Counted from the stretch's first letter, positions 11,990-23,644 are shown. The stretch is 64,000 nucleotides of DNA from Craterostigma plantagineum (GCA_027422505.1 JAPQWV010000664.1:186001-250000), one strand, 5' to 3'. Notes: a model not told the origin generated them from the letters alone. Numbers and translations: made by a program.

Positions 11990-13286
11990 TGTGCAAATAA
12001 AGTTCACTAATTATTCACTCTCTTCTTTGATTGATCGACATCACCATCACATCACCATTGAATTGATTGAAAGTTCCAATTTAATAATATATTGTACTCC
12101 ATTTATTTTCTTTAAGATAAGAAACATAGATAAGACTTGTGGAAATTACTTTATAGAGATTCAACAAGTAATTCAGTCTCAAGTTACGGCCATTAAAGAA
12201 AGTATTGAACAAAGCAAGATTCTCGTCCGGCATCGATTCAACGAACACCACTATCAAGAATTGTGTGGTTTTGTTTCAGCTCATGCGCTTGATATAATAT
12301 TCAAGGAATTTGAACGATCGAAAAAACAGCTGAATTTATCTTTGAAAATTGTGAATGCCAACTTCGTACTAGTCATGGATTGCCATGTGTACATGAGCAA
12401 GTAATATATTTCAATAAGGGTCAGTCTATCCCATTAGATTCAGTTGACGAGTTCTAGAAGAACCTTGCTTTCACCATGCATATCTCTTGAGGAAGACGAT
12501 TTATCCTGTGATTTTGAGCTGCAAATGATTGATGCCCAATTTAACAAACAATCAAGAACTGGAAAACTCAGTATTTTGAAGAAGTTGAGAGAGATAATTG
12601 CGCCATCAACAACATTGCTTCGTGAACCGAAAATTCACATTACTCGAGGACGTCCACCTCACAAAGCTAAATTTTTAGCGCCAATTCAAGAACCTCATCG
12701 ACGTAGTTGTTCACCTTCATCAAAATTTAGTGACCGAGATGATGCACAAGTTTTAAAAAAATCCAGGCACAATTTCTCTTCGGATCATCATTATTCTTCT
12801 CATTCATATGTTTACCAATTTCCGACTATACTTCAACCTTATATCAGACATGTGCAAGATGTAAGATCTGATGGAAATTGTGGTTTTCAAGCAATAGTGT
12901 TATGTCTTGGTCTTCAAGTAGATACATGGACTATCATTCGGGCTAATTTAATAGAAGAGTTGGAGATGTATAAGTTACAATATATAGACATGTTTGGTGT
13001 TGAAGGATGGCTCAATATCTATAACTCGATAAATTTTTTCGAGTCAGATAGGTCTGCACCTTGTGAACACTGGATGACTGTGCCTGATATGGGCGTCTTG
13101 ATTGCTTCGAAGTATAGCGTGATATTACATGTTATAAGCAATAGAGGCAGTATGACATACTTACCGCTTCGGTTCGCTCCGCCACCATGGTATCATCCTA
13201 TTGCGATTGGTCATGTTAATAATAATCACTACGTGAAAGTTCCATTTGCCGAAGGATACCCGATGCCGACTATCATGCCACAATGA
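11990..13286 (+). mobile_element. MULE relic: transposase C-terminus plus OTU module
   Basis: The first part (about 12150-12350) reads as the C-terminal region of a MuDR/FAR1-type transposase (ELCGFVSAHALDIIFKEFERS). It then shifts frame into a SWIM zinc finger at 12350-12397, reading C-E-C, ten residues, then C-V-H. That frame meets a TAG at 12452, where Trp is usual. The OTU part follows in a third frame. At least two frame breaks make the transposase non-functional, and its N-terminal and catalytic DDE parts are missing. Terminal inverted repeats were not identified. Confidence 0.8.
12444..13286 (+). CDS. OTU-type cysteine protease domain of MULE origin, open frame
   Basis: An open frame of about 280 codons. 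It begins at a non-ATG codon because its natural start lay in the broken transposase upstream. Residues about 1-110 are a basic, low-complexity linker with TRGRP. Residues about 135-270 form an OTU domain, with the catalytic Cys in SDGNCGF (C147) and the catalytic His in NNHYVKV (H262). OTU domains remove ubiquitin, and plant MULEs often carry them fused behind the transposase. The catalytic residues are intact while the transposase is broken, so this is either a young relic or a module kept for another reason. I see no ATG near the frame start and no promoter evidence. Confidence 0.6.
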   Translation: MTSSRRTLLSPCISLEEDDLSCDFELQMIDAQFNKQSRTGKLSILKKLREIIAPSTTLLREPKIHITRGRPPHKAKFLAPIQEPHRRSCSPSSKFSDRDDAQVLKKSRHNFSSDHHYSSHSYVYQFPTILQPYIRHVQDVRSDGNCGFQAIVLCLGLQVDTWTIIRANLIEELEMYKLQYIDMFGVEGWLNIYNSINFFESDRSAPCEHWMTVPDMGVLIASKYSVILHVISNRGSMTYLPLRFAPPPWYHPIAIGHVNNNHYVKVPFAEGYPMPTIMPQ

Positions 13287-13669
13287 GTTTATTTAAGAGG
13301 TAAATGTGCAGCCGCATGGAGTACTCCTTATATTAATCTTATTAACAATTATGAAAAGCATTTGCGCGCTAATTGTACTCAGGATCGTGTTATATAGAAT
13401 GATACAAAAATATAATAATAGTCTTTAGCTAATTGTTTATTATTTATGTGTTTATTTAAATTGACATTCAACAAAATATATGTCATATAAATATTTTATT
13501 AAAATAAAATAAATAGTTATATTAAGCATTTAAAATATAATTTTTAAGTTAATTAAAAAGGTTCACTGATTAATAAAAATATTAAATAATAAATTAGTTT
13601 AATAACACATGTAATTAATTTTGTCTTGAATTATATGTAAAAATAAATTAATTAAATAGTACTTCCTCT

Positions 13670-13930
13670 GTCCCGGCTATTTCTTCCCAAAGATTAGCGG
13701 GCACGGAGATTAAGAAATCACATTATTTTAATATTATAGTACACCTTTTGAGGTATAGAGAGAGAAAAATTATTAGTAGACACGCAAATCAAGAAGAATT
13801 TTTTTTTATATTAATGGTATAATTAGTTTAATTAGTGGGATAATTTTTACCAAAAATGTAAATAGGAAGAATTATGTGGGACGCCCGAAATAGAAAGATG
13901 GGCAAAAATAAGTGGGGCGGAGGCAGCAGT
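13670..13930. mobile_element. Stowaway-like MITE
   Basis: About 260 bp starting TACTTCCTCTGTCCC and ending in the inverted form ggggcggaggcagca, with AT-rich non-coding DNA between. The CTCCGTCCC-type inverted ends and TA target site are those of Tc1/mariner-related Stowaway MITEs. No protein is encoded. Confidence 0.8.
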
Positions 13931-14048
13931 TGATTTCATGTAGTTAGGTAAAATAAGGTTTTAAAGGGGGTATAAGGGGTATGAACAGTGGACCCTAAAC
14001 TAATACGTACTAAAAAAGGCCTGGCTTTGCTATTTGGTTGTAGTCAAT

Positions 14049-14144
14049 TGGGCCGAAATACACGGCCCATTTCAGGGACCACTCAGCGCTCAAGCCCTTC
14101 TTCTCACCGTTATAAAATGGCATCGTTTGATTGAATTAGGGTTT
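14049..14144 (+). promoter_or_regulatory. Promoter-like cluster: site II, TATA and telo-box without a downstream protein gene
   Basis: TGGGCC (about 14049) and GGCCCA (about 14064) site II elements, TATAAAA at 14111-14117 and a telo-box TAGGGTTT at 14137-14144 occur in the spacing usual for ribosomal-protein and small-RNA gene promoters. Downstream (14145-14650) I find no long open frame and no snoRNA boxes I would defend. The transcript, if any, is unidentified. Confidence 0.45.
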
Positions 14145-15399
14145 AAAGAAAACATCTATCAATCAATGCAGCGCCTCTTTCGCAGTCTGTATTGGCTGGC
14201 TAGCTGATTTCTTCAACCGACGTTTGATTATTTTATTTTGTGTGCGCGTGTGTGTGTATGACGTACGGAATCGCACGTAGTTCTTCTTGGGATCTCTAAA
14301 TTGCTGTGATTTCTGAGATTTTATCTGTGCGTAAACTGATCTGTGTCCGTTCTGCTTGAGACTTCTCCCATCTGAAAAAGAAAGTGGAGCTGCTCTCCAA
14401 TGTAACTGGACAACAACACTTCATTCATACTATCATTTCATTTCTGTCCGTCTTTTAATTCCTTGTTTTTCTCGTCTGATTTTATTCTTAGACATATCCT
14501 GAAAAACGATTTCTTACACCACCCAATGTTTCATTGTCCCTGTGAATTCAGTTAAATGGACACAAACATTTGATGATATTCCTTTCGTTTTCGTTTACCC
14601 AGTTATTTCTGTGAACGAAAGGGATGAATGAATTCCATTACGGGCTCGAATTGGGCTTTGGCTATAAACCTTTATTGGGGTTTTGGGCCATTTTAAAGCC
14701 CAACTAGCAAAGTTTTACTATAACATCGCGGGGCCCTCAATATTTCAACAACGCATACATACGGTATTTGGATGGTTAAAAAAACAGAAACCATTTTGAT
14801 ATTAATTATAGAAAAGGGCCATTTCGACAGTACTAAATAGTAAAAAAAAAACACCTCGTATTTAAAAAATGGAAACATCTCTGAACTTTTGACTGATTGA
14901 ATTTAAAAATCTAGTTAAACAGTAGATTTCGTTCACTTCACTTGGACTGCAATGCTATTGCAAACAACTGTGCAACATTATATTTTGTGGTGTAAGAATC
15001 CTCCGACGTATACGCGAGGCCTATAAAAGTCATACAGAACAAATCTTGTCCGAAATGTTGCTGACGTCATTATCCACTTCTGTGTAAGCACACAGGTGTA
15101 CTACTCCATCTGCAAAGACGTTCTCATCAGTAGCGTTTTATCCCCTGATATACAACGATTCATCAAACTAGAGAAGGGGCTGCTTTATCTACATAATCAA
15201 TTGTTCGTACTGTGTGCTGTCGTCTACTTTCGAGTTTTTTTTTTCTTACCTTATACGATACGTTGTCACTTGTTTCAGAAAGAAATATTATAGTCGTTAG
15301 CTGCAGTATACGTTAAGCATTCTCCCTAAGAACATATTAATATCTTATTATACCGAAAAATTCAAATTAATATATGTAATCATCGTCCGTGAGAAAAGC
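14145..15399. other. Stretch with no identified gene
   Basis: About 1.25 kb. It holds a 9-bp perfect inverted repeat (cctttcgtt near 14581 and aacgaaagg near 14615) that could fold as a hairpin, and otherwise AT-rich DNA. No protein or RNA gene is supported. It may include transcribed sequence from the promoter-like cluster at 14049-14144. Confidence 0.4.
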
Positions 15400-15545
15400 A
15401 AATCTGCAAAAGACTGAGGAACCCTTGTTGGAGATGTAGAACACGTGCAATTTCTTACAATTGAATTGATCATTCCAAAGCATATGAATTTTGCACGTGC
15501 CCTGCTTCTCCAGCGTGAGTTGCTCGCCCGTTAGACAATCTCCAT
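15400..15545 (-). ncRNA. MIR164: MIR164 microRNA precursor
   Basis: Read on the minus strand, 15512-15492 is identical over 21 nt to plant miR164 as I remember it (starts TGGAGAAGCA, ends GGCACGTGCA). About 45 nt further on, 15447-15427 is the matching star strand (CACGTGTTCT ... CTCCAAC). The two arms pair at 15 Watson-Crick and 2 G-U positions out of 19, with 2-nt 3' overhangs on both sides, as expected of a DCL1 product. Pairing continues outward, for example GAGCAACTC against the complementary GGTTCCTC side. miR164 guides cleavage of NAC transcription-factor mRNAs (CUC1/CUC2, NAC1, ORE1) and so controls organ boundaries, lateral roots and senescence. Precursor limits are approximate. Confidence 0.95.
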
Positions 15546-15550
15546 TAATC

Positions 15551-15557
<7 letters not shown>

Positions 15558-15589
<32 letters not shown>

Positions 15590-15612
15590 CTTTTCACTCT
15601 CTCTCTCTCACA

Positions 15613-15653
<41 letters not shown>
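15558..15653. repeat. (TA)n and (CT)n microsatellites in the MIR164 leader
   Basis: A TA run (about 15555-15590) is followed by two CT runs (about 15595-15652). On the minus strand they lie between the MIR164 TATA box and the hairpin, so they would be transcribed as part of the primary transcript. Their length is likely to vary between individuals. Confidence 0.85.
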
Positions 15654-15656
<3 letters not shown>

Positions 15657-15734
15657 TGTGTAATAATCGTATTATTGAAGTCTTTGGAACAGCTCTAGCT
15701 GAGTATGAAGAAGAGGAGCAATACAAAGCCGATG

Positions 15735-15742
15735 TATTTATA
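15735..15742 (-). promoter_or_regulatory. Probable TATA box of MIR164
   Basis: On the minus strand the sequence reads CCCCTATAAATACATC, a near-consensus plant TATA box (TATAAATA). A start site about 30 nt downstream would be near 15705, roughly 170 nt before the hairpin. This is ordinary spacing for a Pol II miRNA gene. Confidence 0.6.
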
Positions 15743-15835
15743 GGGGGGTTGGGAGGGAAGAGTGATGGTAATTTAATATATAGGGACAAGGAAAACAAAC
15801 AAAAGTGAGAAATAAATCAATGGAGTCTTGAAGTG

Positions 15836-17431
15836 GGCATTCTTTAAATACTCATATCATCATGCAAGAAAAGTAAATAATGCATTTATTTATGAATATG
15901 GTGTGTTTCCTCCTCTCGGCATGTACAGTAATAATACAACCTAATACAAACAATCGTAATTATTTTTCAATACGTCTCTTCTCCCATCCCATGCAAAGCT
16001 ATCTAAAGTTTTACTTTTTTCCTGAGAGACCTCAATGAATTGATTGCATGAAGAAGAAAATATATGAAGTTGAGATTTTAAAGCAAACACAGAAATGATG
16101 AGACACTTTTTTGCTCCAAGATGTGACCCTCAAATTTAATTTTGACACTTACCCCAGTAGTTAAATCTTTATATCTTCTTACTTCAAAATTTTACCTATT
16201 TATTTATTTTTACTATTTGATTATCAGACGTTCCATCCCTTTGAATTTTTGCACCCTTCAATTACTAATGTCTCAATATTTTTGCATCGTCTAGCAATGT
16301 AGGTTATCAACTAGTTTGCCTTTTATGGTTTTACTCTTCACTATGCATGTAGATATATAGGGAGGGTGTACCATATATTATGCCCACACAAGCATATATA
16401 GACAATACATATTTCAATATGCAATTAATCAAGTTAAAATGCATAGCTATAGCCTATGTTGTAATAGAAACTAGTCACATATAACATGTAAGCATGGGTG
16501 TTGACCATTTGGGAATTGAATTACTTGATGGCTACCGTAGAAATTATTAATAAGTAATGCCCATCGTATTAAATAGCCGTGGCCTCAAATTTCTCGAGCA
16601 AGTACAACGACGAGACACCTTGCCCACAACTATTATTTAATATAATAATATGTAATAAAATTTTAATTTGACCAAGACGATTCACCCAGATATCAAATAT
16701 CAGAAATTATGATGAATGTGGATTGAAAATACGACAAGATGTGATGATAGCTTCAAAGCACGCCCGTGCTGTGCCTTGCGTGTTGTGCGCGAGTTACCTA
16801 TGAGCGTAATAATAATATTGTCACATATATATAATCGGAATATATTTATATTATCAAACATTGCAATAATTGTAGAAAATGGCTTGTATGAAAAATCTAG
16901 TATGACTTGAGCTTGGTTGGAGTGTTGCAAACGACGACATTTTCATGTTTAAACTATGTTCGGTTTTGAGAATCTGAGCAGAATAATATGATAAGTCGTA
17001 CTAAAAAAAATTAATCGAAACCTTCTTTTTTTTTTCTGGATGAGCTTTAATTGAAAAGATGAGCTAATTAGAGGAAGGGTTTGGGTGGCGTGTGCATGTA
17101 TCGCAAGGAAGAAGTTGTCGTTGTAATGAAAATAGGGAGCAGGGCAGTTCCCAATGCAGATAATATTCCCCCTAATCTTCTCCTATTTCAGACACAATTT
17201 ATCTATTTATTTTTCTACACACATACCATATGAATATTTTGCTGTAAGAGTTGCATATATATACAGACACACATCTGATGATAAAGTGACAGTTGATGAT
17301 GTTATAAGTATGACTTTGCTTGCAGGCTATCGTCACCCCCAATCTCCACGGAAGGTTAAATCGGCGGTTAACCTTTTCATTTCTTTTCTTTTATATTTTT
17401 CATAGAAGGTACTACTAAATTACTAAAAAAA
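15836..17431. other. Gene-free AT-rich stretch upstream of MIR164
   Basis: About 1.6 kb that includes the distal promoter side of MIR164. Short open frames on both strands near 16700-16930 and 17154-17405 show no domain. No RNA gene or structured repeat was recognised. Confidence 0.5.
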
Positions 17432-17676
17432 TACTCCATCGGTCCCAAAAATTTTGAACATTTTACTAAATTGGACGTCCCACATCTTTTGTACATTTCC
17501 TTTTTTAGCAAAAAAATTATCACAAATAATTAATATAATAATATTAAATATTCTAAAAGACGTGTCAAAACATACACTTTTTTACCTTTCCAATACACTA
17601 TATTATTAAAATATTCAATTTCTTAATTTCCGTGCCAATATCCAAATGTCCATAAACTTATGGGACGGAGGGAGTA
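17432..17676. mobile_element. Stowaway-like MITE
   Basis: 245 bp bounded by TACTCCATCGGTCCC and gggacggagggagta, with TA at both edges and AT-rich non-coding DNA between. Size and ends match Tc1/mariner-related Stowaway MITEs. Confidence 0.88.
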
Positions 17677-18436
17677 CATAATTCGTGTGAAGACGACTTA
17701 ACAAACTGATTGGACTTTATTATGTGGGCCAAAATACTGATCCATATAAGGCCCACATGGCAAAAAATTATTTGAAACTATGGAGAGGCATGGCCGATAA
17801 AGGGCCCATTTTATATCGAGTCCAAAGGTCGTAAAAATGGTATATTTTGTTGTTGATTTACTATCTTGAATGGTGGAGAGGAGAAACATTAATGACATAT
17901 GAGAATCATCGTTTCAATATATGATTAATCAGCATAAAAAATATAATAGGAAATATTATAATAACCCATATAAAGTGTGGAGATTGTCTACGTCTTGTAT
18001 ATTTAGATGGCCTTGTCGTCTTACAAGGGCACGATGTCATGTAATATTATGATAATTAGGTAAACGACGTTATCCTCGGCCAACTGTAAGATATACGATA
18101 AGATTATCATATATACATAAAAATAAAATCACACATAAATATTTGTCATTCAAAGACAATGTCAAACTTATTCATTGTCATTGATGCGGAGATGAGTGGG
18201 CCGTCTATAATGAGAAAGATTAAACTAATACAATCCACTAATGAGAAGAGGACCCACCACAGAATGAATTAATTCGTTAATTAGATATCATAAATCACAT
18301 AAACGGAAACCCGTGGCTTTCACGCGCCAGGCGGCTGCGTGGATAACTTGATTTGCTAATATCAACGATTTATTTTAGCTTGAAGATGAAGAGTATCGAA
18401 CATAGATCTACACATAAGTAACTAATTGAATAATTT
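17677..18436. other. Gene-free stretch
   Basis: About 760 bp, AT-rich, with several GGCCCA/TGGGCC words (17730-17810) but no linked coding frame. Nothing else was recognised. Confidence 0.4.
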
Positions 18437-18828
18437 TTTTACAACTAGATACCCTTGTCAGAAATTTTTACAGATATGTATCCGATTTAATGTTTACCAG
18501 TTTCTTCAGTCACACCGTACCTTCATGTGTGTGTTGGCGTACCATAACACGTTGATATAGGGTACCTAAAGGTATTTATACGGCGTACCTTATGTGTTAT
18601 AGATGGCGTACCTAAATGTGCTAATACGGCGTACAATTTTCTCAACGTATGACGTACCACAATACGTTGATATATGATACCTAAATGTGTTGTATGGCGT
18701 ACCTACGGTAGATCGGGTACCTATCTACAAAAAAATTATTCTACTAGGTACCTACATATAAAAAAATCTGACATGGTACTAAATTACAAGTTTTTTTTCC
18801 AAATGAGTATTTATGTGTAAAGACCTCT
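18437..18828 (+). repeat. GTACC-rich dispersed repeat, copy 2
   Basis: The most complete forward copy, about 390 bp. It begins with acaactagatacccttgtcag and ends with ctgacatggtactaaattac, then an A/T tract and gtgtaaagacc. Internal units such as ggcgtacctaaatgtg repeat with small changes. Its ends are imperfect inverted repeats (tacaactagataccct near the start against aattacaag and atgtgtaaa at the end), suggesting a MITE-like element. Confidence 0.78.
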
Positions 18829-18949
18829 TTTTATTCGAATTATCTTTTAGTTATCAGTAGACTTAAACATGCTTTTATTATAATAATGTAATTTAAACCA
18901 AAATTTAATAAAATATGATTTTCCGCTCGCAATTAATAAAATAAGCAAA

Positions 18950-19620
18950 ACGCAAGCATTGGATGTGAGGGTAATAGTTGCAATGATGAGGTGGCACCGA
19001 GCAAAATGGGCCTCTTCATTTAAAATACATGTTGCCCTTATTTGGCCCAACATCGACCAGCGTCGCGCTCATTAGGTGCGCCTCGGCGTTTAATAATCGC
19101 AAGGGTTGACGCAGCCCACTAACGGCATCGATGGGACGACCTACGCGTTGTATGCAATAATCGAACAGCGTCGCGCCTAATGGATGCGACGCCGCATCCA
19201 TTATATGCGACGGCGTCTTTAATCGACGCGATAATTTTTTCCTTATTTAAACCGAGCGTAGTTTGTGTTATAATTCATAAAATTTCGTAGATATTCAATA
19301 TGTGTCCAGAAAATTTCAAATAATTGTTTATTTTGGCGGTGAAATCATACACGAATCAAACACCATTCGATATAGTTTTCAACCCATCGATTATCGCGAA
19401 AACAATTTCGATCAATTTGTTAGTATTCTGTACGACATGATTCCGTCGATAACACATCTTTCTCTTTAATGGATCGTGTGGAGAACGAATATTATCAAAA
19501 CTCTCGATTGTATGAGAAACTCATGTGAATGTCTAATGATGCCGAACTTGATTATATTGAGGTCTTTGTTGAGCAAATGATAACGCTCAGTTCGATCGCA
19601 ACGTAGATTTAGCGAAATTA
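18950..19620. other. Probable transposon debris with GC-rich internal repeats
   Basis: A CpG-rich part (19030-19235) contains two related segments built on aacagcgtcgcgc and taatggatgcgacgcc. It is followed by degenerate coding-like sequence (FVSILYDMIPS ... DRVENEYYQN) at about 19400-19600 that resembles the N-terminal region of plant transposon proteins. I could not assign a family. Frame breaks and stops are frequent. Confidence 0.3.
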
Positions 19621-19761
19621 CCCTATTTTATTTATAATGAAATTAAACAACCCTATTTTAATAGAAAAAGCCGACTTAAACATATACATTCACAATTATT
19701 GATTTATACTTACACATCACGTGATGAAGACAAAGACGACCCTAATCCGTCGGATCATCGC

Positions 19762-19767
19762 CACGTG
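19762..19767 (+). promoter_or_regulatory. G-box/ABRE upstream of DRM1/ARP gene
   Basis: CACGTG inside gccacgtgtca, 276 bp before the DRM1 start codon. The ACGTGTC core is an ABA-response element type. A role in regulating this gene is inferred from position only. Confidence 0.4.
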
Positions 19768-20042
19768 TCAAAATCAACCTCGATCTTATCTACTTCTTCA
19801 ACTCGCTGTCCGTCTCTTCTCCGCTCGGACCATCCACGTCAGGCGAGCATCTCTCAGATCTGATCGGACGGCTAGCGTTTCATCTCCATCCAAGCAAACT
19901 GTTGGACTTTCGTCAATAAATATCTCCCCAAACTTCAGACGATCACTCTTAGCTCTCTCTCATCTGATCGAAAGGAAAGAGTCAATAGCTTATTAGCTTT
20001 AGTGCGTAATTAACAGTTAGCTTTCTGTAGTTTCTAACAATT

Positions 20043-21208
20043 ATGGGTTTACTCGATCAGCTATGGGACGATACCGTGGCGGGTCCTCGACCCGACAACG
20101 GTTTGGGCAAACTCAGAAAACACAAAACTTTTAGCTTCGGACAACCTAACACTCCCAAGGGTACGCTGATCTTTAATATTCTGAGAAGGATGAAATTGGA
20201 ACTCGTTTTAAGCTTAATTAATCAGTAAACGATATCGTCGGTAAATAGACAGATCGGTTAATATAAGGTCGTTCATGACGGTCTTATCTCTTCAGGATCG
20301 TCGTATCATACTTGAGAATTCCGTTTTGAAATCATAGACTTGATCGTTGACTAAAGTATGATGTGATTCACTTCAAACGATGAAGTTCGTTGCAGCTGCG
20401 ATAGTGGGCTGTTTCTAGTGCAGCTTTTATGACTGGTAATTTAGGTGTGTCTGTTTCTGACCATCTTTTTTGTTCTTTATTTGACAGAATCAGAAATAGG
20501 GAATAGTAGCAGCAGCATCAGCGAGGAATCAGAAACAGTGAGGGTTACGAAGAGCATAATGATAATGAGGCCGCCGCCTTTGGATCTTAAAGATTCTCCT
20601 CCGATTTCCCCGGCGGGGTCAACTCCGCCGGTATCGCCTTTCTCCGGTAAGCTCTTCGCCGTACGTACTTGTAGCTTAAAAACGACATCGTATCATAACA
20701 CAAGTATGAGAGGTTTAGCAGCATAGCATAGCAAATCCTGAATTATTGATGGAATCTGGAAGAATCTCTTGGGGGTATTCTCGTAATTGTAAAACGGCTT
20801 GAATGTTTGGGGTTAGTTTCGACATTTTAAACATTCGTGCAATAATGAACGGACGTGAATTTAGTAATGGTCCCATTCTCACCCACCAAACAATAATATT
20901 CACTAGAGTAGATGGTGTCTTTCTTTCTATGATGATCACCACAACCAAGAGATTTCATCTTCAGTAATATTATAATTACATGATGCATCATGGCAAATCC
21001 GAAATCTCTTATTCTTATTTCATTATTATTACAAGAATCTAGCATGGACTTATTAGAGTTGTATTGTGTGTAACGGATATTGAACTATATATTAGTTGGC
21101 TCTGGAGGGAGAGAGGCGTTCAGGTTCCGTAGACGATCTGCGTCGTTTGCGTATGAGAAGGCGAACGGAGTTGGACCGAGGAGCCCTCCTCCTCCTTACG
21201 ACCTCTGA
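20043..21208 (+). CDS. Dormancy-associated protein 1 / auxin-repressed protein (DRM1/ARP) family
   Basis: Three exons, 20043-20160, 20488-20646 and 21096-21208, give 129 aa with consistent phases. The N-terminus GLLDQLWDDTVAGPRPDNGL is the hallmark of the family, followed by LGKLRKHKTFSF. The middle contains the conserved SIMIMRPP and SPAGSTPPVSPFSG motifs, and the C-terminus is a basic FRFRRRSASFAYEKA segment ending PPPPYDL. The proteins are small, disordered and strongly expressed in dormant or growth-arrested tissue, and they are repressed by auxin and sugar. The biochemical role is unknown. The second intron (20647-21095) is the least certain, because the acceptor attag at 21091-21095 is weak. 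The shape fits the longer DRM1 homologues. Confidence 0.85.
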
Positions 21209-23644
21209 TGATATTTCATATGATGAAAATTACGATGATGACGATGATGACGATGTCCTAAACGGAGCATGTTCTTTTTGCTTTCTTTTGTTTGGCAGAG
21301 GTCGTTGTAGGGACAAAAAAAAGAAGGGTTTTTGCTTGCCTGAGCTTATTGTGCTTTGTACATACATGTTTTCCCAGTGTAGTTGCTTTGTCCGTCTCTG
21401 CGTGTGTGGTTTGATGGTGCAAAAATTTTTTATTTTGAGTGGTGAAGAATGAGTCTGTAATATCTCTACTGCTGTATGGCTCTTGTATGATACAGGCTTC
21501 GTTTTGCTTTCACTGTGTGGAATTGGCTCTTGCTATTTTTTAAATGTTTTAAAGTTCTCATACACCTCTAACATCGTTGACACTTGACAAGGAGGCAATG
21601 GAGTTCTACAGTTAAATACTACTACAACGATGATTGTTGATAGAGAGCTCTCAATAAGCATAGTTTACAGGGATGTTGTGTTAATGGATGGGAGTTGAGA
21701 CTTAAAATCATCACTGATGGAATTCTTATATGAATGAATTGTAACTTGTTTCTATTGCATACTGTTTGGGTACAAGATTGGCCTATTATATAGGCTATGA
21801 ACGGATATGAACTAGTTACAGAATTAGCATTATAGCCTTTATCCCTAATTTCTGCTAAGTCCATATCTTCTTCTTGATTTTGGCTCATTTCCTTCTGTAA
21901 TTGATGCTCACTTGATCTTGTTGCCATATATAGTTTCGATCCTGATTTGGTAGGCATTGATTTCTGCCTTATCTTGTCAATGGCTGAGATTTGGTCCCGA
22001 TCAATGATGAACTTCCCTAATCTGAGATCAACTGATTTAGCACTTTGAGTTCTTCTCTTTAACGTCTTCAACAATCACCGTATTGACTGCGGCCCGATAA
22101 TTCTCTTAAACAAAACCTAGAGAGATAGATAGCCATGATGGGGTAAAAGAGCCACACAATGGAATACCATAACGTTTATTCTATTATATTAATAGGGAAT
22201 GGTGAGTATAGACTGCTTTGGTCCGTAAATATTGAAGTTTTTTCAATTATATCACTAATCATTTGTGATAGGGGTGACCTTCGGTTCAGCATTCCTCCCA
22301 GCCTGACTACCTGAAGACAGTGTTTTTCAATTATATCACTAATCCTTTGTGATAGGGGTGACCTTCGGTTCAGCATTCCTCCCAGCCTGACTACCTGAAG
22401 ACAGTGACTTTTAGAACATACGACCAGGTGGGTAGGATATCTGGGGACCTGCGACCTTGTACGGAAAAGGTAAGTGGGCTCTGACACCGAAGAGGTTTGA
22501 GTGGGAAATGTTGTGTAGAGCCGACCAAGGGACACGTGGAGTGCTGTGAGTGGTCGACATTGTGAACAGAGAGGAGGCGCCAGTCTGACTATAGTACACT
22601 TCGCAAGTGCTGCCTCTCCTAGGTTGTACAAGGACGTCGCTATCAAGTGGTCTCAAAGAGTGCCAGCTAGAAAAACAAAGAGAAAATGAGTATATGGGAA
22701 CAGACCAAGACGAGATTCAAGACAGACTCAACACAATATACAAAACACTTAGAAAATATCATGTTTTCATCTTCTTCACTCTGGTTTCGCCATTAACACA
22801 CTCTAACGAGCGAGGTGAGCTTGAGTCTGTATTTCCCGACTGTGACTAGTGAATACTATTTCTGGCCGTGGACGTAGGACATCTGTCCGAACCACGTAAA
22901 ATCTGTGTCTCTTTCATCTTCTTTCTTTCTCAATACTAAAATACATATTCTAAAAAGCATCAAGAACACAAGGCCTAGTCCGTTTCACCATCACCATATT
23001 GTTGATGGGTCAAACCCGCATCACTTTGATTTAAAATTTTATTTTTAAATAATTTAATTATAATATAACAATAGAAAATGACTTATTGTATTTGCACGTA
23101 CATTGGTCTAGTATTACTAAGTTGTTCCCAAATAGAAATTGAGGGTTGATGTTGCCAAGCCCAACTATCCATATTGGATCGTAAATTTTACCGCCACATA
23201 AAATTATAATGAATATTTTATCAGCCGTCGAGTCAAACTATAAATATCTATGTGGGCCATGGGCTGTCGTATCGTTTGTGTTAAAGTCGTGAAGGAACTC
23301 GATAGTTCGCGAACCCAAAAAGGTATGTGTGTAAAACAAAAATACAAAAATACGTGGGAAATAATAAGAGCGTCGGTCTCCTCCTCCTCCTCCCTTCTTA
23401 ACCGACTAAGTAGGGAGATGAGATTCCTTAACCACAAAGAGTCAACGCTTATCCTCAATCAACTCGTCGAATTGCGTGCCGTATCACTCCCTTAAATACA
23501 CCCCAAAACTAACGTTACAACATATCTTTCTATCACTTCCTATTCATAAAATCATCCTTCCTATTTCCTTTCATTAAAGCTACAACCTCTCCTTTCGAAA
23601 AAAAAAAAAGCTACAACCTCCGTTTCATCGTTTCTAATTCAAAC
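21209..23644. other. Gene-free stretch, possibly with a retroelement LTR fragment
   Basis: About 2.4 kb. On the minus strand, 22080-21620 has an open frame and a TATATAATAGG promoter-like motif (near 21780) in a layout that resembles an LTR, but I found no paired repeat or primer-binding site. An 84-bp tandem duplication sits at 22238-22407. Nothing else was recognised. The DRM1 3' UTR lies in the first few hundred bases. Confidence 0.4.
22238..22407. repeat. 84-bp tandem duplication
   Basis: Two head-to-tail copies, 22238-22321 and 22322-22407, nearly identical (aatcatttgtg in one, aatcctttgtg in the other). Neither copy codes for a recognisable protein. Confidence 0.9.

Noticed and set aside
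14581..14623. Hairpin of cctttcgtt and aacgaaagg as a small RNA
   Set aside because: The stem is only 9 bp, with no C/D or H/ACA boxes and no match to a known miRNA.
15367..15798. Open frame of 143 codons on the minus strand
   Set aside because: It is made by the TA and CT microsatellites and covers the MIR164 hairpin. It is not a protein gene.
21622..22074. Possible LTR of a Copia-type retrotransposon (minus strand)
   Set aside because: No matching second LTR, primer-binding site or polypurine tract was found, so the call is not supported.
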